Assembly: GCA_963580285.1 (NCBI GenBank) | Contig: OY757016.1 | Location: forward strand, 39,323,124 to 39,387,123 | Origin: Lucinisca nassula | Lineage: Eukaryota; Mollusca; Bivalvia; Lucinida; Lucinidae | Direction of reading: 5' to 3' | Length of the DNA: 64,000 nt | Translations under genes and position numbers: made by a program | Notes under the pieces: generated by a model | Database searches by the model: none | What the model saw: the letters and a program-made list of their open reading frames with translations, nothing else | What the model was told of the DNA's origin: nothing | In this document: piece after piece, positions 1 through 10,446 of the stretch | Position numbering within the stretch: position 1 is the first letter of the stretch | Layout of the letters: every line of letters starts with the position of its first letter

Positions 1-2643
1 AAAGACAATAGCAGAGAAGTTGCCATTTATGTGAAAGAAACTTTATCATCCACACTTAATGTAGGCCTGACTGACAAATTGTTTGCTGAAAGTGTATGGG
101 TAAATATAAGACTTAAGAATAGTGAATCTTTACTAGTTGGTGGTGTATATAGAAGCCCCAAGTCAAATCCTGAAAATGACAACTTGTTAATACAATTATT
201 ACAGACAGTTAGAACTACCCAGTATTCTGGTGTTCTAGTCCTTGGAGATTTTAATCTTCCTAAAATTAACTGGGAATTATGGACTACCAGTAGAAGTGAG
301 AATCATATTTCGTATAAATTTATTGAATGGCTCAGAGATAATTTTTGGGGACAAACTGTATTGAACCCAACTAGATGGGTGAATGACGTGCCAGGAAATA
401 TACTAGACCTCTGTTTCACAGATAAACCTGAAATTATTAAAAATCTCGAAATACTACCCGACTTTGGAATAGTGACCATTTGAGTTTAGAAGTCGAACTA
501 ACTTTTTTCAAGGGAAGAACATCAACATAACACAGAGAAAAGAAACTTTTACAAGGGTGACTATGTAAAGGCAAATGAAAGATTATCGGAGGTAAATTGG
601 AAAACTATGCTAGATATGGATATTGAAACTAGCTGGCAATATTTTTCTACTTGTGTTAATGATATTATTAATGATACTATAACTGTACATAGAGTAAATG
701 CCAAGGAACCTAAACCTGCATGGATGGACAAATACTGCTTAAATCTAGTCGAAGAAAAGTATAGAGCCTGGAAAAAGTATACTTACTCAAGAAACAGAGA
801 ACATTACATATATTATTGTAAGATTAGAAATAAGGTTACTCGTGCTGCGAGGTTGGTAAAAAGACGTTTTGAGAGAGGCATATCTATGGAATGTAAAGAA
901 AATCCAAAATCCTTTTGGAAATTTGTCAGAAGCAAAACACAAACTAGAACCGGAATCAGTGACTTAAAAAATGAAAATGGAGAATGGATTTCAAGTGACT
1001 TAGACAAAGCAGATGAATTAAACAATTTCTTCAGCTCAGTTTTCATCAAAGAAGAGAATGATATTCTTCCAGAGTTTTCAACTAAAGTGCATAACTCTAT
1101 TTGTGACATTGTAGTCACTGAAAATAAAGTGAAATTATTACTTAGTCAGCTGAATATATCTAAGTCTACTGGTCCTGACAATTTTCACCCCATATTTTTG
1201 AGAGAGACTGCAGATACCATTCCATACCCAATTTCAATATTGTTAAACAAATCTTTGAGCGAAGGTACACAGCCCAGTGAATGGAAGCTTGCAAATGTCA
1301 CACGTATCTTCAAGAGTGGTGATAAAACAACTCTTCCAATTATCGACCTATCAGTATCACTAGTATTTTATGTAGAATGTTAGAGAGCATCATAAAAATG
1401 CCATCACGCATCATTGCAAAGATAATAGTATTTTATCAGACTCACAGTTTGGATTTAGAGATAGGAGAGGATGTATTTTACAACTCTTGACAGTCTTTGA
1501 TAGTTGGTCAAAGTACATAGATTCTGATATTCCAGTGGATGCAGTAATTCTGGATTTTAGGAAAGCATTTGACTCTGTTCCACATAAACGCTTACTGCTG
1601 AAAATTGAAAACCTTGGTGTATCTGGAAACTTACTAAAATGGTTAACAGATTTTCTGTCAAATCGTTTACAACGTGTTGTAATAAATGGTCAGTCCTCGG
1701 AGTGGACAGATATAACAAGTGGGGTGTCACAAGGCTCCGTTCTAGGCCCTCTTTTATTTATCTTGTACGTGAATGACCTTCCTGAACAAGTAAAGTCTTA
1801 CTGCAAACTCGTTGCAGATGATGCTAAACTCTTCAAAGATTTACAAAATCTGGAGGACTTTGAAACCGTTCAAAATGACTTGGATGAACTACGCCAGTAG
1901 ACAATAAAGTGGTTGATGCTATTTAATATTGAAAAATGTAAAGTTTTACACCTTGGAAAGACAATCCCTGGTTTGAATATGAAATGTCAAACAAGGAAGG
2001 ACAACCTTATGTACTGAAATCAGAAGAAACTGAGAAGGATCTTGGCATCCATGTTCAGGAAAATCTGAAGTTCGACTAACACATCAGTTTGACAGTAAAT
2101 AGAGCAAATAGACTTGTTGGTTTGATTTAACGTGCGTTTTCATACCTAAACGAGGAGACTTTACAAGTTATATATAAAACACTTGTGCGACCTATCCTTG
2201 ACTATGGAAATATCATCTGGTTTCCAATTTTGAAAAAAGACATACGCGCTGTCGAAAATGTTCAAATGCTTACTCGATTGCTTCCTGAACTTGCACACCT
2301 CAGTTATGAAGAACGCTTGAAGTCAATAAATTTGACAACATTGCGATATAGAAGATATCAAATGGACATGATCCAAGTTTTTAAAATTTTAAACAATATT
2401 GACAACATCTCTGTGGATGGACTCTTTGAGTTCTCCGATTTAACAACACGTGGCCATAGTCAGAAATTATCCAAGCCTAGAGCTCCCAAGTCATTTAGAA
2501 TGATCTTTTTCTGTGTTCGATTGGTAAATAGATGGAATACTCTCCCTGAGAGTATAGTTAACTGTAAAACAGTACTGAGTTTTAAGACTATGTTTGACAA
2601 ACATATGGGGGATGAGAAATATAAAACTGGAGATATATACTAA
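1..2643 (+). pseudogene. Decayed non-LTR retrotransposon ORF2 (endonuclease + reverse transcriptase, CR1/jockey-like)
   Basis: Coding similarity runs from the window edge, so the 5' part is missing. Bases 1-480 encode an endonuclease/exonuclease/phosphatase-type domain (GVYRSP, GDFNLPKINW, NILDLCFTD). The frame is lost near 470, where the catalytic SDH block continues in another frame. Bases 565-1383 hold the linker and first reverse-transcriptase motifs (SKSTGPDNFHPIFLRE, WKLANVTRIFKSGDKT), then a shift near 1338. Bases 1487-1900 hold the RT core (DFRKAFDSVPH, SGVSQGSVLGPLLFILYVND); the usual F/YADD box reads VADD. A stop codon at 1898-1900 breaks the frame again. Bases 2185-2643 encode the C-terminal region (RPILDYGNIIW, LSYEERLKSINL) typical of CR1-like LINEs. 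At least two frameshifts and a stop mean it is dead. The LINE assignment is firm; the exact clade is inference. Confidence 0.9.
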
Positions 2644-2809
2644 CAATAATCAGCTGATTATGTCGTTTGAAAATCAACGAATATGAAATGACTTTTATTG
2701 CCGACCCACTTTCTATACACCTAACAGACATTATTAACAGCACCGGGAGTTAATTAAACATTAGTTAAGAAGAGATGTAGAAGACGATTCATTAGGAATC
2801 ACAGATTCT

Positions 2810-3837
2810 ACGGACACAAGTTACAAGTTACAAGTAGACAAGGAAGAATTCACATTCTCCAAGGAAGAACAAAAAGAAAATACATTAGAGCTTCTAAGCA
2901 ATTGTGATAAAAATGATGTACTAATGTTCACAAATGGATCAGCTCTAGGTAATCCCGGTCCGACTGGAGCGGGTGCTGTAGTCTATCTAGAGGTTTACTC
3001 CAGCACACCAGTTTTGAGGAACAAGGGAGTTTCTCCTATAGGTAACAATTATACTGGAGAATTGGTAGGTATACAGATCGGGCTAGAATTCTTGGCTGAT
3101 CTAGACTTCAAAGGCAGAGTGGTCCATATTCTGACCGATTGTCAACCAGCTGTCAGTACTGAAATGCCAACTGACAAGATTTAAAAAGTCCTTAGTATCA
3201 AGGAGAGCTTAGCAAAGGTTAGGTGTAGGGAGAATATTGTCAAAGTTCATTGGGTACCGGGCACAAAGATATTGAGGGGAATCAGTTTGCAGATCAACAG
3301 GCAAAGGCAGCAGCATCAGAAATGATTAAAAACAATGAGGTAAAACCTATTCTGGACAAGAAACAATCAGTACGGGAGTGTTAATCACAGGGTAAGAAAA
3401 AATGGGAAAGAAGATACTAGTGCTCGGACAAAGTGAACGTATTACATGAAATATTTGGGGAAGTGGGAAAAAGGATCTGTCATGGAGATAGGGATAGAAG
3501 GACTTTCTCTGCCGTGAATCAGTTGCTTTGTGGACACTCAATCTTAAATGATCACCAGGCAAGGATAAACAAAGATCTGTCAGGTTTGTGTGAGACATGC
3601 AACATGAAAGAGAATGTAGATCATTTTCTGTTCCACTGTCAGAGATTTAAATCAGAAAGGGATACTTTAGAGTATACAGTTGAAGAGATTCTGGGCAGGG
3701 AGGATGTGAAATTGGTAACAGAAATTGACCTGAAAGTGTTGACAGGCATGATTGAAGACTTAAGTAAGCAAGGAAGCAAGGAACTTACGAATGCACTGAT
3801 GGTATTCATCAGGAGCACAAAAGATTTTGAAGTGTAA
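2810..3837 (+). pseudogene. Decayed RNase H and zinc-binding tail of a second non-LTR retrotransposon
   Basis: An RNase H type I domain starts around 2918 (FTNGSALGNPGPTGAGAVVY, then NNYTGELVGI and ILTDCQPA). The first catalytic Asp of the usual FTDGS block is Asn. A stop codon at 3182-3184 truncates it. The next RNase H block (VHWVPG, then a region matching H.DIEGNQFAD) continues across a frameshift near 3262. After another stop, 3433-3837 is open for 134 aa and carries CETCNMKENVDHFLFHC, a C-x2-C-x6-H-x4-C zinc-binding motif often found at the C-terminus of RNase H-bearing retroelements. It lies about 200 bp after the LINE at 1-2643; I cannot tell whether it is the same insertion or a separate 5'-truncated one. 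Confidence 0.8.
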
Positions 3838-3992
3838 TATATTCACGCATGCGCACATATAGCAGCACGAGATTTGTACATTGTGCAGTGCATAACAGAT
3901 TTACGTATGTACCCAGTGTTAATAAGCAGCGTTAAAATGCTTTGTAGATAAACAACAACAACATTTCTTGTTAATTTCAAGTGTTTTCCCCA
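3836..3992 (+). repeat. Candidate 5' LTR remnant of the BEL/Pao element
   Basis: The segment begins TGTAATATATTCACG right after the preceding RNase H pseudogene and ends just before a primer-binding-site-like sequence. It contains an AATAAG/ATAAAC-like region and a CAACAACAACA run. Only one copy lies in the window, so LTR status rests on position alone. Confidence 0.4.
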
Positions 3993-3994
3993 AA

Positions 3995-4008
3995 TTGGTG
4001 CTGTGACC
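3995..4008 (+). other. Candidate primer-binding site of the BEL/Pao element
   Basis: TTGGTGCTGTGACC lies 11 bp before the gag ATG at 4019. Sites of the form TGGTGC(C/T)GTGACC follow the 5' LTR in many BEL-like elements. The primer tRNA cannot be named from this alone. Confidence 0.45.
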
Positions 4009-4018
4009 AAACAACAAA

Positions 4019-4569
4019 ATGGATTTAAGGAAGTTGCGATCTATTCGAGTGGGCCACTGCCGGGTGATTCAGCAGCAGTCGGACTAGATTGAGGAGGCGA
4101 AAGGGAAATCAACGATGACGGAATTTCATGCTATTCTGGAGGCACTCACCGCTAAGGCAGAGACTCTTCAAACACTCAACCAACAGATTCTGAGCAGACG
4201 GATATTGCAGGGATTGAAGAGGAAATTATTCAAGGTGATGATTATACGTTAAACTTAGAAATTAGCATACGAGAACTCCGTTCGTACAGCAAAAGTCATT
4301 AGGGAGCAGCTGCGAGGGACTCCATTGTTGAGTGCTAGGGATATTCAGTCCGTGACCGATGTACATGCAGCCCAGTCGTCTACTGCTTTAGCACCCCCGA
4401 GTCCGCAGGTGATTCAGAGAACATTAAGCCAGACCTCGTCAAGTTCTTCACAATATCATAGATTGCCCAGACTTTCATTGCTTACATTTAATGGTGACCA
4501 TTTACAGTGGCAGACATTTTGGGATTCGTTTGAGTCTACAATTCACTCAACCTTACTGCTGTGCAGAAG
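4019..4569 (+). pseudogene. BEL/Pao gag, first part
   Basis: Starts at ATG 4019 (MDLRKLRSIRVGH) with an in-frame TAG at 4085-4087 and later frame changes. The clearest piece is RLPRLSLLTFNGDHLQWQTF at about 4460-4520, the conserved opening of the DUF1759 gag domain of BEL/Pao elements. The reading breaks off after a Val-Gln-Lys codon run at 4561-4569, where the MITE begins, and resumes at 6188. Confidence 0.8.
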
Positions 4570-4590
4570 CATTACGCAAACACGCTTATA

Positions 4591-5926
4591 CGACGACTGT
4601 TAAAATATGAATGCAACTAAGCACATAAAAATGATTCCGTGATAGATTTCGATGAAACATTTTTGTCCCCTCAAAGTATTCCCCTTTAACAGATATACCA
4701 ACTTTCAATCTTCTGATCCAATCATTGAATGCATTTTGGTAGTCTTTTCGAGGTATACTATGAAGGCACTGGAATATTGCAGAACCGAGGTGTTTGCGCT
4801 GTACAAATTTTCGACCAGAAATGTATTTTTCAGCCGCGGGAACAAAAAAAGTCACACGGGGCAAGGTCAGGGGAAAACGGGGGATGAGGGATTTCAACAA
4901 CCTTTTCCTGCTTCAGATAGTCTTGCACAATGAACGCCTTGTGCGACGACGCATTGTCATATAGCATTCTGACAATGGCCAAACCAGTTGCGGGTCTTCG
5001 TTCTTTGAAATATTTCTTCAATTTTCGAAGAACTTTATTCTTGTAAAACTTCGCATTTACAGATTTGCCTTTAGGCACAGCAACCGGAATAGCAGGGCCC
5101 TGATTTGAAAAGAATATGGCATACATTACCTTCTTGACGCTCATGGTCCGCTTTGCAATGCATGGTCTTATGCAATACTTCGTTGCCCATATTTTGTTCT
5201 GAATCTTTCGTTTTGGCTCAAAAAAGTGAACCCATGTCTCGTCACCTGTGACGACATTAGCGAAAGACCGTGCATTGTAATTTGGAAACTTTTTAAGCAA
5301 CTTTTTGGCGCACTGAACGCATGTCTTTTTCTGCTCATCTGTCAACAGATGGGGAATCCATCTAGCACAGATCTTTCTCATTTTCAAATCCCGTTTCAGA
5401 ATTGTATGAGCTGCTCCTAATGAGATGCCAACCATACTAGCTATTTGCCTAGTGGTGTATCGTGCATCGGTAGCAACATTTTCTTTCACTCTAGCAACCA
5501 TCTTGGCAGATGTTGCTCTTTTCGGCCAACGATCATGTGGTGCATCGTCTGTTCAGCCTAGCCCACAGCTGAATTTCTTACACCAACGAAAAACTGTCGG
5601 AAAGGACATTTTATTATGCCCATAAACCGAACATATTTCATCAAAAATGTCTTTGCACCGTATACCAAGAATACAACGATTCTTAATATAGGACCGTATT
5701 TCAACGGCGTACTCTGACCTTCTTCCAACCATGTTTTGTATTAGTATACAAGAGTAGACATTGTTTATCGAACGATATACATGGCTAAAGTGCACGGATT
5801 TTAACAGGTTTGGTATCGATGTATAGGTAAAATGTTTTTTCTACGCTGTGATATTTATTTCCCAGTGATTTTCGCATTAGTGCATGAGAAAACGTTCTAC
5901 TTGCATTCATATTTGAACAGTCCTCA
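4591..5926 (-). mobile_element. mariner transposon copy 1
   Basis: Terminal inverted repeats of the form GAGGACTGTTCAAATATGAA are seen at both ends (mutated at the 4591 end), flanked by TA at 4589-4590 and 5927-5928, the Tc1/mariner target duplication. Length is 1336 bp. It inserted inside the left arm of the MITE, splitting the arm at CACGCTTATA / TACAAATACATTG. A second copy of the same family lies at 53098-54343. Confidence 0.93.
4625..5755 (-). pseudogene. mariner transposase, broken
   Basis: Reading on the minus strand: MVGRRSEYAVEIRSYIKNR (helix-turn-helix region, about 5730), WIPHLLTDEQ (the WVPHEL-like mariner linker), TGDETWVHFFEP (first catalytic Asp), YDNASSH (second Asp), SPDLAPCDFF (third Asp of the D,D34D triad). 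The protein is interrupted by an in-frame TGA at 5553-5555 and by a frameshift near 4845, after CDFF; the C-terminal RKFVQRKHLGSAIF region lies in another frame. All three acidic residues are present, but the two breaks make it inactive. Confidence 0.92.
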
Positions 5927-6187
5927 TACAAATACATTGCCATTTTTATCGCACAAAAGAAGAAAATTTTAAGATGAAAAATTGTGATATTTTTCTTATT
6001 TCTGCTCAAAATATAGTTTGTGGGCACTTGTTAGAACCGCCTCGTCCAGGCGGTTCTAACGAGTACGCACAATCTATAATTTAGAGCAGGATTAAGAAAA
6101 ATAAGGTATACCCCCGGAAACCCCAGTTGTACTATATAAAAGTGGGGTTCAAGGGGGTCAAAACAATAAACGCGTGTTTTCGTGATG

Positions 6188-6920
6188 TTTAGCTATCTTA
6201 AGCCACAGCTAGAGTCGGATGCCGAGGGAACTATAGATGGATTTGCACTCACCAATGCCAATTATGCTCGTGTCGTCGACCTGCTGAAAGAGAGACACGA
6301 ACAGCAGCACAAAATTGCTCATGCCACTATGATAACCCTTTTATAGAACATATTTGCTACAAATGCCGACGCCGACTAATAGTCTGCATAGCCTGAGACA
6401 TTTTTACAAGAAGATGGAGACGTATATTCGCGGTCTGGAGTCCGTAGGCCTATTTCAAGACACTTATGGTAGCTTGCTCGTACCAATCGTTTTGGACAAA
6501 CTTCCGGGCGAAATTAGGAAAAATCTTGCACGTGAACAAGGAGACAGCAATTGACAACTTGATGAGTTACGACGGGCCATAAACAGAGAAATCAACATTA
6601 ATGAGGCCGGGTTTCCCAGAAATCATGCGGACGTTGAAGCAGAGTAACAGATCCGATTCAGCGGAACCGAGCGTTCAGCCCAGACCGCCTGTCAAATGTG
6701 TCTTTTGCGATGGACCGCATGTAGCCGTAAATTGCCAGAAATATGCGAACGCAGAAGCTCGTATAGCGGTTGTAATAAGGAACAAATTGTGCTTCAACTG
6801 CTTAGAGACACCAAGTTTCAGCCTGCAAATCTAAACGCAGATGTCAGAAATGCCACAGAAAACACCATACAAGTATTTGTCAGACCTCGCCGTCTAATCA
6901 ACAGCCCAACAACCCTCATA
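6188..6920 (+). pseudogene. BEL/Pao gag, second part, with zinc knuckles
   Basis: Resumes with FSYLKPQLESDAEGTIDGFA, the continuation of the gag DUF1759 domain, then METYIRGLESVGLFQDTYGS at about 6413-6470. The reading is disturbed at 6332-6355 by a 24-bp insertion and stopped at 6553. Bases 6690-6730 encode CVFCDGPHVAVNC, a zinc-knuckle-like motif; a second one begins at about 6787 (CFNCL) and continues in another frame after a shift near 6805. Gag packages element RNA in intact members. Confidence 0.82.
6332..6355 (+). repeat. Solo 24-bp terminal repeat of hammerhead retrozyme family 1
   Basis: AACCCTTTTATAGAACAT and its flanks match, over 24 bp, the direct repeat that bounds the full-length ribozyme repeat at 26879-27160 and ends the copies at 28028 and 44007. 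It sits in the BEL gag reading between the recognisable ATM and LQMPTP stretches, so it is an insertion and not ancestral BEL sequence. Confidence 0.8.
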
Positions 6921-6939
6921 CGGATATACAGACGCCGAG

Positions 6940-8803
6940 AAATGGTGCAGCTATTCTTAATGGAGCAACACCACGGTCGCCCGCGGGAGTAATACTGAAG
7001 ACAGCAATAGCTACCGTTAGTTCTTCAAGCACCCATTGTGACGTACCCATTTTATTTGACGAAGGCGCCCAACGGTCATTTATCACTACTAATTTAGACA
7101 ATGAACTACAACTTCCCAGAGATGACACACAGACAGTTTGCTTGTCAACATTCGGGGGCAACAACAACGAGGTACATCACATAGAGACATCAACTGTATT
7201 TCTGATGACCGATTCCTATCAGAAGATTCCTATCCGCGTGCTGATTGTACCGACCACAGCAGCACCCATCGACACTAGCAAACAACAATTTGTCCGGGAC
7301 TTACCATATCTTCGAGAGTTAACACTCGCACACCCGGTAACACGAGATACCGCATTTACCATTTCCTTGTTAATCGGCACAGATCACTACTGGGACATCG
7401 TAGAAGATGAAATTATTCGCGGTAATGGACCTATAGCCGTACGGTCGAAGATTGGATATCTGCTTTCTGGGCCGGTTACGGTCACACCGACGAGTAATAG
7501 CGGGAGACCAACCGAGCACATTTTGAACGTCATCACCTCCTGTATACCGGAAGAGAATGCACATGAGCGCTTTTGGAGTCTAGAAAGCATGGGAAAAGTC
7601 TCTGAAACATCGGATGAGAAACCTGCGGATTACACGAAGCAGTACCAGGACGAGTCAATTGAGCTTAGAGACGACAGATACTATGCAAAACTACATTGGA
7701 AACAAGACCATGCAGCCCTGCCGTCAAACTACGACATCCCGTTGAAAAGAACTGACTGTACCATTAACCGATTACAACGGGAACCGGAAGTCTTGCAAAG
7801 GTATGACGCAATCATCAGGGATCAGGAGCGACGGGGATTGATAGAGAAGGTGCCTGTCAAGAAAGAACCGCCGTCGAAAATACACTACATACCCCACCAC
7901 CCTGTCAAGAAAGATTCATCTACTACTCCAGTCAGAATTGTGTATGACTGCAGCTGTGGTGAGTCTCAAAGCCAGCCTAGCCTTAATGACTGTCTTGAAT
8001 CAACACCACCAGTTATCAACGACTTAACCAGCATCTTAGTGAGATTTCGACTTAATGCATTTGCAATGACCACTGACATTGAGAAAGCATTCCTGCACGT
8101 TGGACTTCACGAGAAAGACCTTGATTTTACGAGATTCCTATGGCTTGATGATCCAGCAAATCCAAATAGTCAACTTGCTACATACCGCTTCAAGTCTGTA
8201 GTATTTGGGGCAACCTGTTCTCCATTTATGCTAAATGCTACGCTTCTCAAACATCTGCAGCTTAACAAGAATATCGACGCTTCTCACGCCATAGAAAGGG
8301 ACCTCTACGTTGATAACGTGATTTCTAGCTTTCAGAGAGAATCAGATGCCCTGCAGTACTTTCGTGTTGCAAGAAGTCTTCTGTCTGAAGCAGCTATGAA
8401 CCTTAGATCTTGGACATCAAACAACAACATCCTGAGAGAAGAAACGAGATTGGAAGGCGTCCTAGATAACGGGGCCGTCAACAAAGTCTTAGGGTTGCAC
8501 TGGGAACCAGCAACAGACACCCTCTGGTTTGCTGCACGTGACTTTCCTATCCTGACGGATGTCACAATGAGGTTGATTCTGAAATACTCATCTCAGATTT
8601 ACGACCCTCTTGGATTACTCAGTCCTGTTACAATTCGCGCCAAATTGCTGTTGCAAGACTTATGCAAGCTGAAATATGACTGGGATGTTCCGCTGCCGAC
8701 CGATTTTCAAGATACTTGGAGCCAACTTGTACGTGACTTGAGCAGCATAACAGCTATGGAGTTCAGCAGAAAACTACTTCCAGGCAGAAACAACGACTTT
8801 TGA
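6940..8803 (+). pseudogene. BEL/Pao pol: retropepsin-like protease and reverse transcriptase
   Basis: One open frame runs from about 6940 to a TGA at 8801-8803. The protease region (6986-7470) has ILFDEGAQRSFITTN, the DUF1758 retropepsin-like active-site block, here DEGA in place of D-S/T-G. The RT region (about 7660-8560) has the BEL signatures HHPVKKDSSTTPVRIVYDCS, TDIEKAFLHVGL, FGATCSPFMLNATL and DLYVDNVISSF. The catalytic box is YVDN where YVDD is the textbook form; whether this is a lineage variant or decay cannot be settled here. The RT-RNase H connection LKYSSQIYDPLGLLSPVTI follows. The TGA breaks the link to RNase H. Confidence 0.9.
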
Positions 8804-9582
8804 TTGCACATTTTTGGTGATGCAAGTATCAGAGCATACGGAACTGCAGCATACATCTGTAACGGTGACAGTACACGACTTGTTTTGGCAACGAACCGCG
8901 TGGCACCGTTGAAGTAATTGACTTTTCCACAGCTAGAGCTTATGGCAGCTCTTACTGGCGCCCGTCTTGCGAAATATTTACAAGAATCCTTGCCTACGAC
9001 AGAGATCACATTTTGGTCAGACAGCCAGATTGTCCTGCATTGGCTCTCAACGTCAAAACCTTTGAAACGTTTTGTTGCCCGACGCGTCACAGAGATTCGC
9101 GAGATAATTGGTCCATATAAATGGAAATACTGCCCAACACACGACAATCCTGCAGATCTTTTGACACGAGGAACAACCGCCGACCAACTGAAAAGCAACG
9201 ATCTGTGGGGCTCGGACCAGCATGGATCTGTGAACGTAACCTTTGGCCAGTGTGGAGTTGTGAAAACCTCACCGTTCAGTCTGTACTTGAGAACGACGCT
9301 ACAGTAACCGCCCATTTGCAAGGTGACGCGACGACGACGTGCGAAAACAATAGTTCAGCCGAACCGAACATACTGAACGTCATAAACATGGATAGGTACA
9401 GTTCCTACAAGACCCTACTACAGGTGACAGCCTACGTCTTGAGATTTATTTCTAACTGCCGAGTCCAGAAACAAGCTCGGAAAACGGAAATTGTTTGCAC
9501 ACGATATCAAGGAAGCAGAGGGAAAACTGTTGCACGGTTGTCAGTTAGCCGCTTTTCAAGTTTGAAGTCCATGATGTCATGA
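8804..9582 (+). pseudogene. BEL/Pao RNase H region, broken
   Basis: Continues the pol frame after the TGA: FGDASIRAYGTAAYI, then a TAA at 8915-8917, then LTFPQLELMAALTGARLAKY, WSDSQIVLHWLS, RFVARRVTEIREI and HDNPADLLTRG, the Pao-type RNase H block. A frameshift near 9215 moves the reading to another frame (GPAWI, then SSYKTLLQVTAYVLRFI), which ends at 9582. Confidence 0.85.
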
Positions 9583-10443
9583 CTACCACTTGTTACGCAG
9601 CTACGACTATTTCTAGATGAGTCGGGCTGCATTCACTGTGGTGGGAGAATCCATAATGCCCAAGTTAAAGACGCCACCAAATATCCCTACCAGTTAACAA
9701 AGAAACATCAATACTGATGGTTCGCGACGCACATGAGCACCACAAGCATTCAGGCTCAAATGCATCAGTAGCGCACATCCGTCAGAAGTTCTGGATACCT
9801 GCTATTAGACAGGTCGTCAACTCCGCTGTCCGCGCATGCGTGAGATGTCGACGAGTCAATGGGAAACCATATAGAGCACCTGACCCACCGCCACTTCCAA
9901 AGATTAGAGTATCGTTTAGTGTAACTGGCATTGACTTCACCGGCGCTTTGAGCATACGTCAACCTAACGTTAACGAAGGCAAAGCGTACAATTGCTTATT
10001 TACGCGTGCCACTACCCATCACGAAAACACGCCTATATAATTTTGACCCCCTCTAACCCCACTTTTATATAGTAAAACTGGGATTTGCAGGGGTAAACCT
10101 TAATTTTCTTATTTATGTTCAAAGATATAGATTGTTGGTACTCGTTAGAACCGCCTCAATGAGGCGGTTCTAACCAGTACCCACAATCTATATTTTGAGC
10201 AAAAATAAGAAAACTATCACAATTTTCTATCTGAAAAAATTCTTTTTTTCGGCGATAAATGTGTCAATGTATTTGTATAGGCGTGTTTTCGGAATGCAGA
10301 CCTGTACACTTAGAAGTTGTCACCAGCATGTCGACAGACCCCTTCCTTCAAGCCTTTCAAAGATTTGTCAGCCGGAAGTCCGTACCGAAACTTATTATGT
10401 CGGACAATGCGACAACTGTCCTGTCCACCTCTGCATACCATGA
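9583..10443 (+). pseudogene. BEL/Pao integrase, split by a MITE
   Basis: Before the MITE: CIHCGGRIHNA (about 9630), then HEHHKHSGSNASVAHIRQKF and CVRCRRVNGKPY, the H2C2 integrase zinc-binding region, then SVTGIDFTGAL with the first Asp of the DDE core. The MITE occupies 10017-10296. After it: VHLEVVTSMSTDPFLQAF and KLIMSDNATT with the second Asp. Similarity stops at about 10443, before the Glu of the triad, so the 3' end of the element is missing. A stop near 9715 also interrupts it. Confidence 0.87.
10017..10296. mobile_element. Palindromic MITE subfamily A, complete 280 bp
   Basis: Ends are CATCACGAAAACACGCC and GGCGTGTTTTCGGAATG. From the left it has an AACCCCACTTTTATATAG block, then a central hairpin GTTAGAACCGCCT/AGGCGGTTCTAAC. 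The insert interrupts the BEL integrase between recognisable codons. Only a single flanking C appears duplicated. Confidence 0.88.
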
Positions 10444-10446
10444 CTG

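Larger units (their letters stand above)
4570..6187 (+). mobile_element. Palindromic MITE subfamily A, carrying a mariner insertion
   Basis: The left end CATTACGCAAACACGC (4570) and right end GCGTGTTTTCGTGATG (to 6187) are inverted repeats. Removing the mariner (4591-5926) leaves about 280 bp, the same length as the copies at 10017 and 62857. The centre is a hairpin, GTTAGAACCGCCT/AGGCGGTTCTAAC, at about 6032-6061. It interrupts the BEL gag exactly between Lys and Phe codons of a conserved block. It has no coding capacity. Confidence 0.85.
3836..10443 (+). mobile_element. BEL/Pao LTR retrotransposon, decayed, 3' end missing
   Basis: Domain order is candidate 5' LTR remnant, primer-binding site, gag, aspartyl protease, reverse transcriptase, RNase H, integrase, which is the BEL/Pao order. 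It is cut by a MITE+mariner at 4570-6187, by a second MITE at 10017-10296, and by a 24-bp ribozyme-repeat remnant at 6332-6355. Similarity ends inside the integrase at 10443, with no 3' LTR found. Multiple stops and frameshifts show it is inactive. Because the protein reading on each side of an insertion is recognisable, this copy allows exact mapping of the elements inserted into it. Confidence 0.88.

Noticed and set aside
3946..3962. CAACAACAACA as the tail of the preceding LINE
   Set aside because: It lies within the segment leading into a BEL primer-binding site and fits better as LTR sequence; no target duplication supports a LINE tail.
5226..5625. Plus-strand open frames over the mariner
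   Set aside because: They are antisense shadows of the transposase on the minus strand.
6030..6062. MITE hairpins as transcription terminators
   Set aside because: They recur as the centre of a dispersed 280-bp element with inverted ends, in both orientations and inside coding remnants; mobile-element structure explains them.
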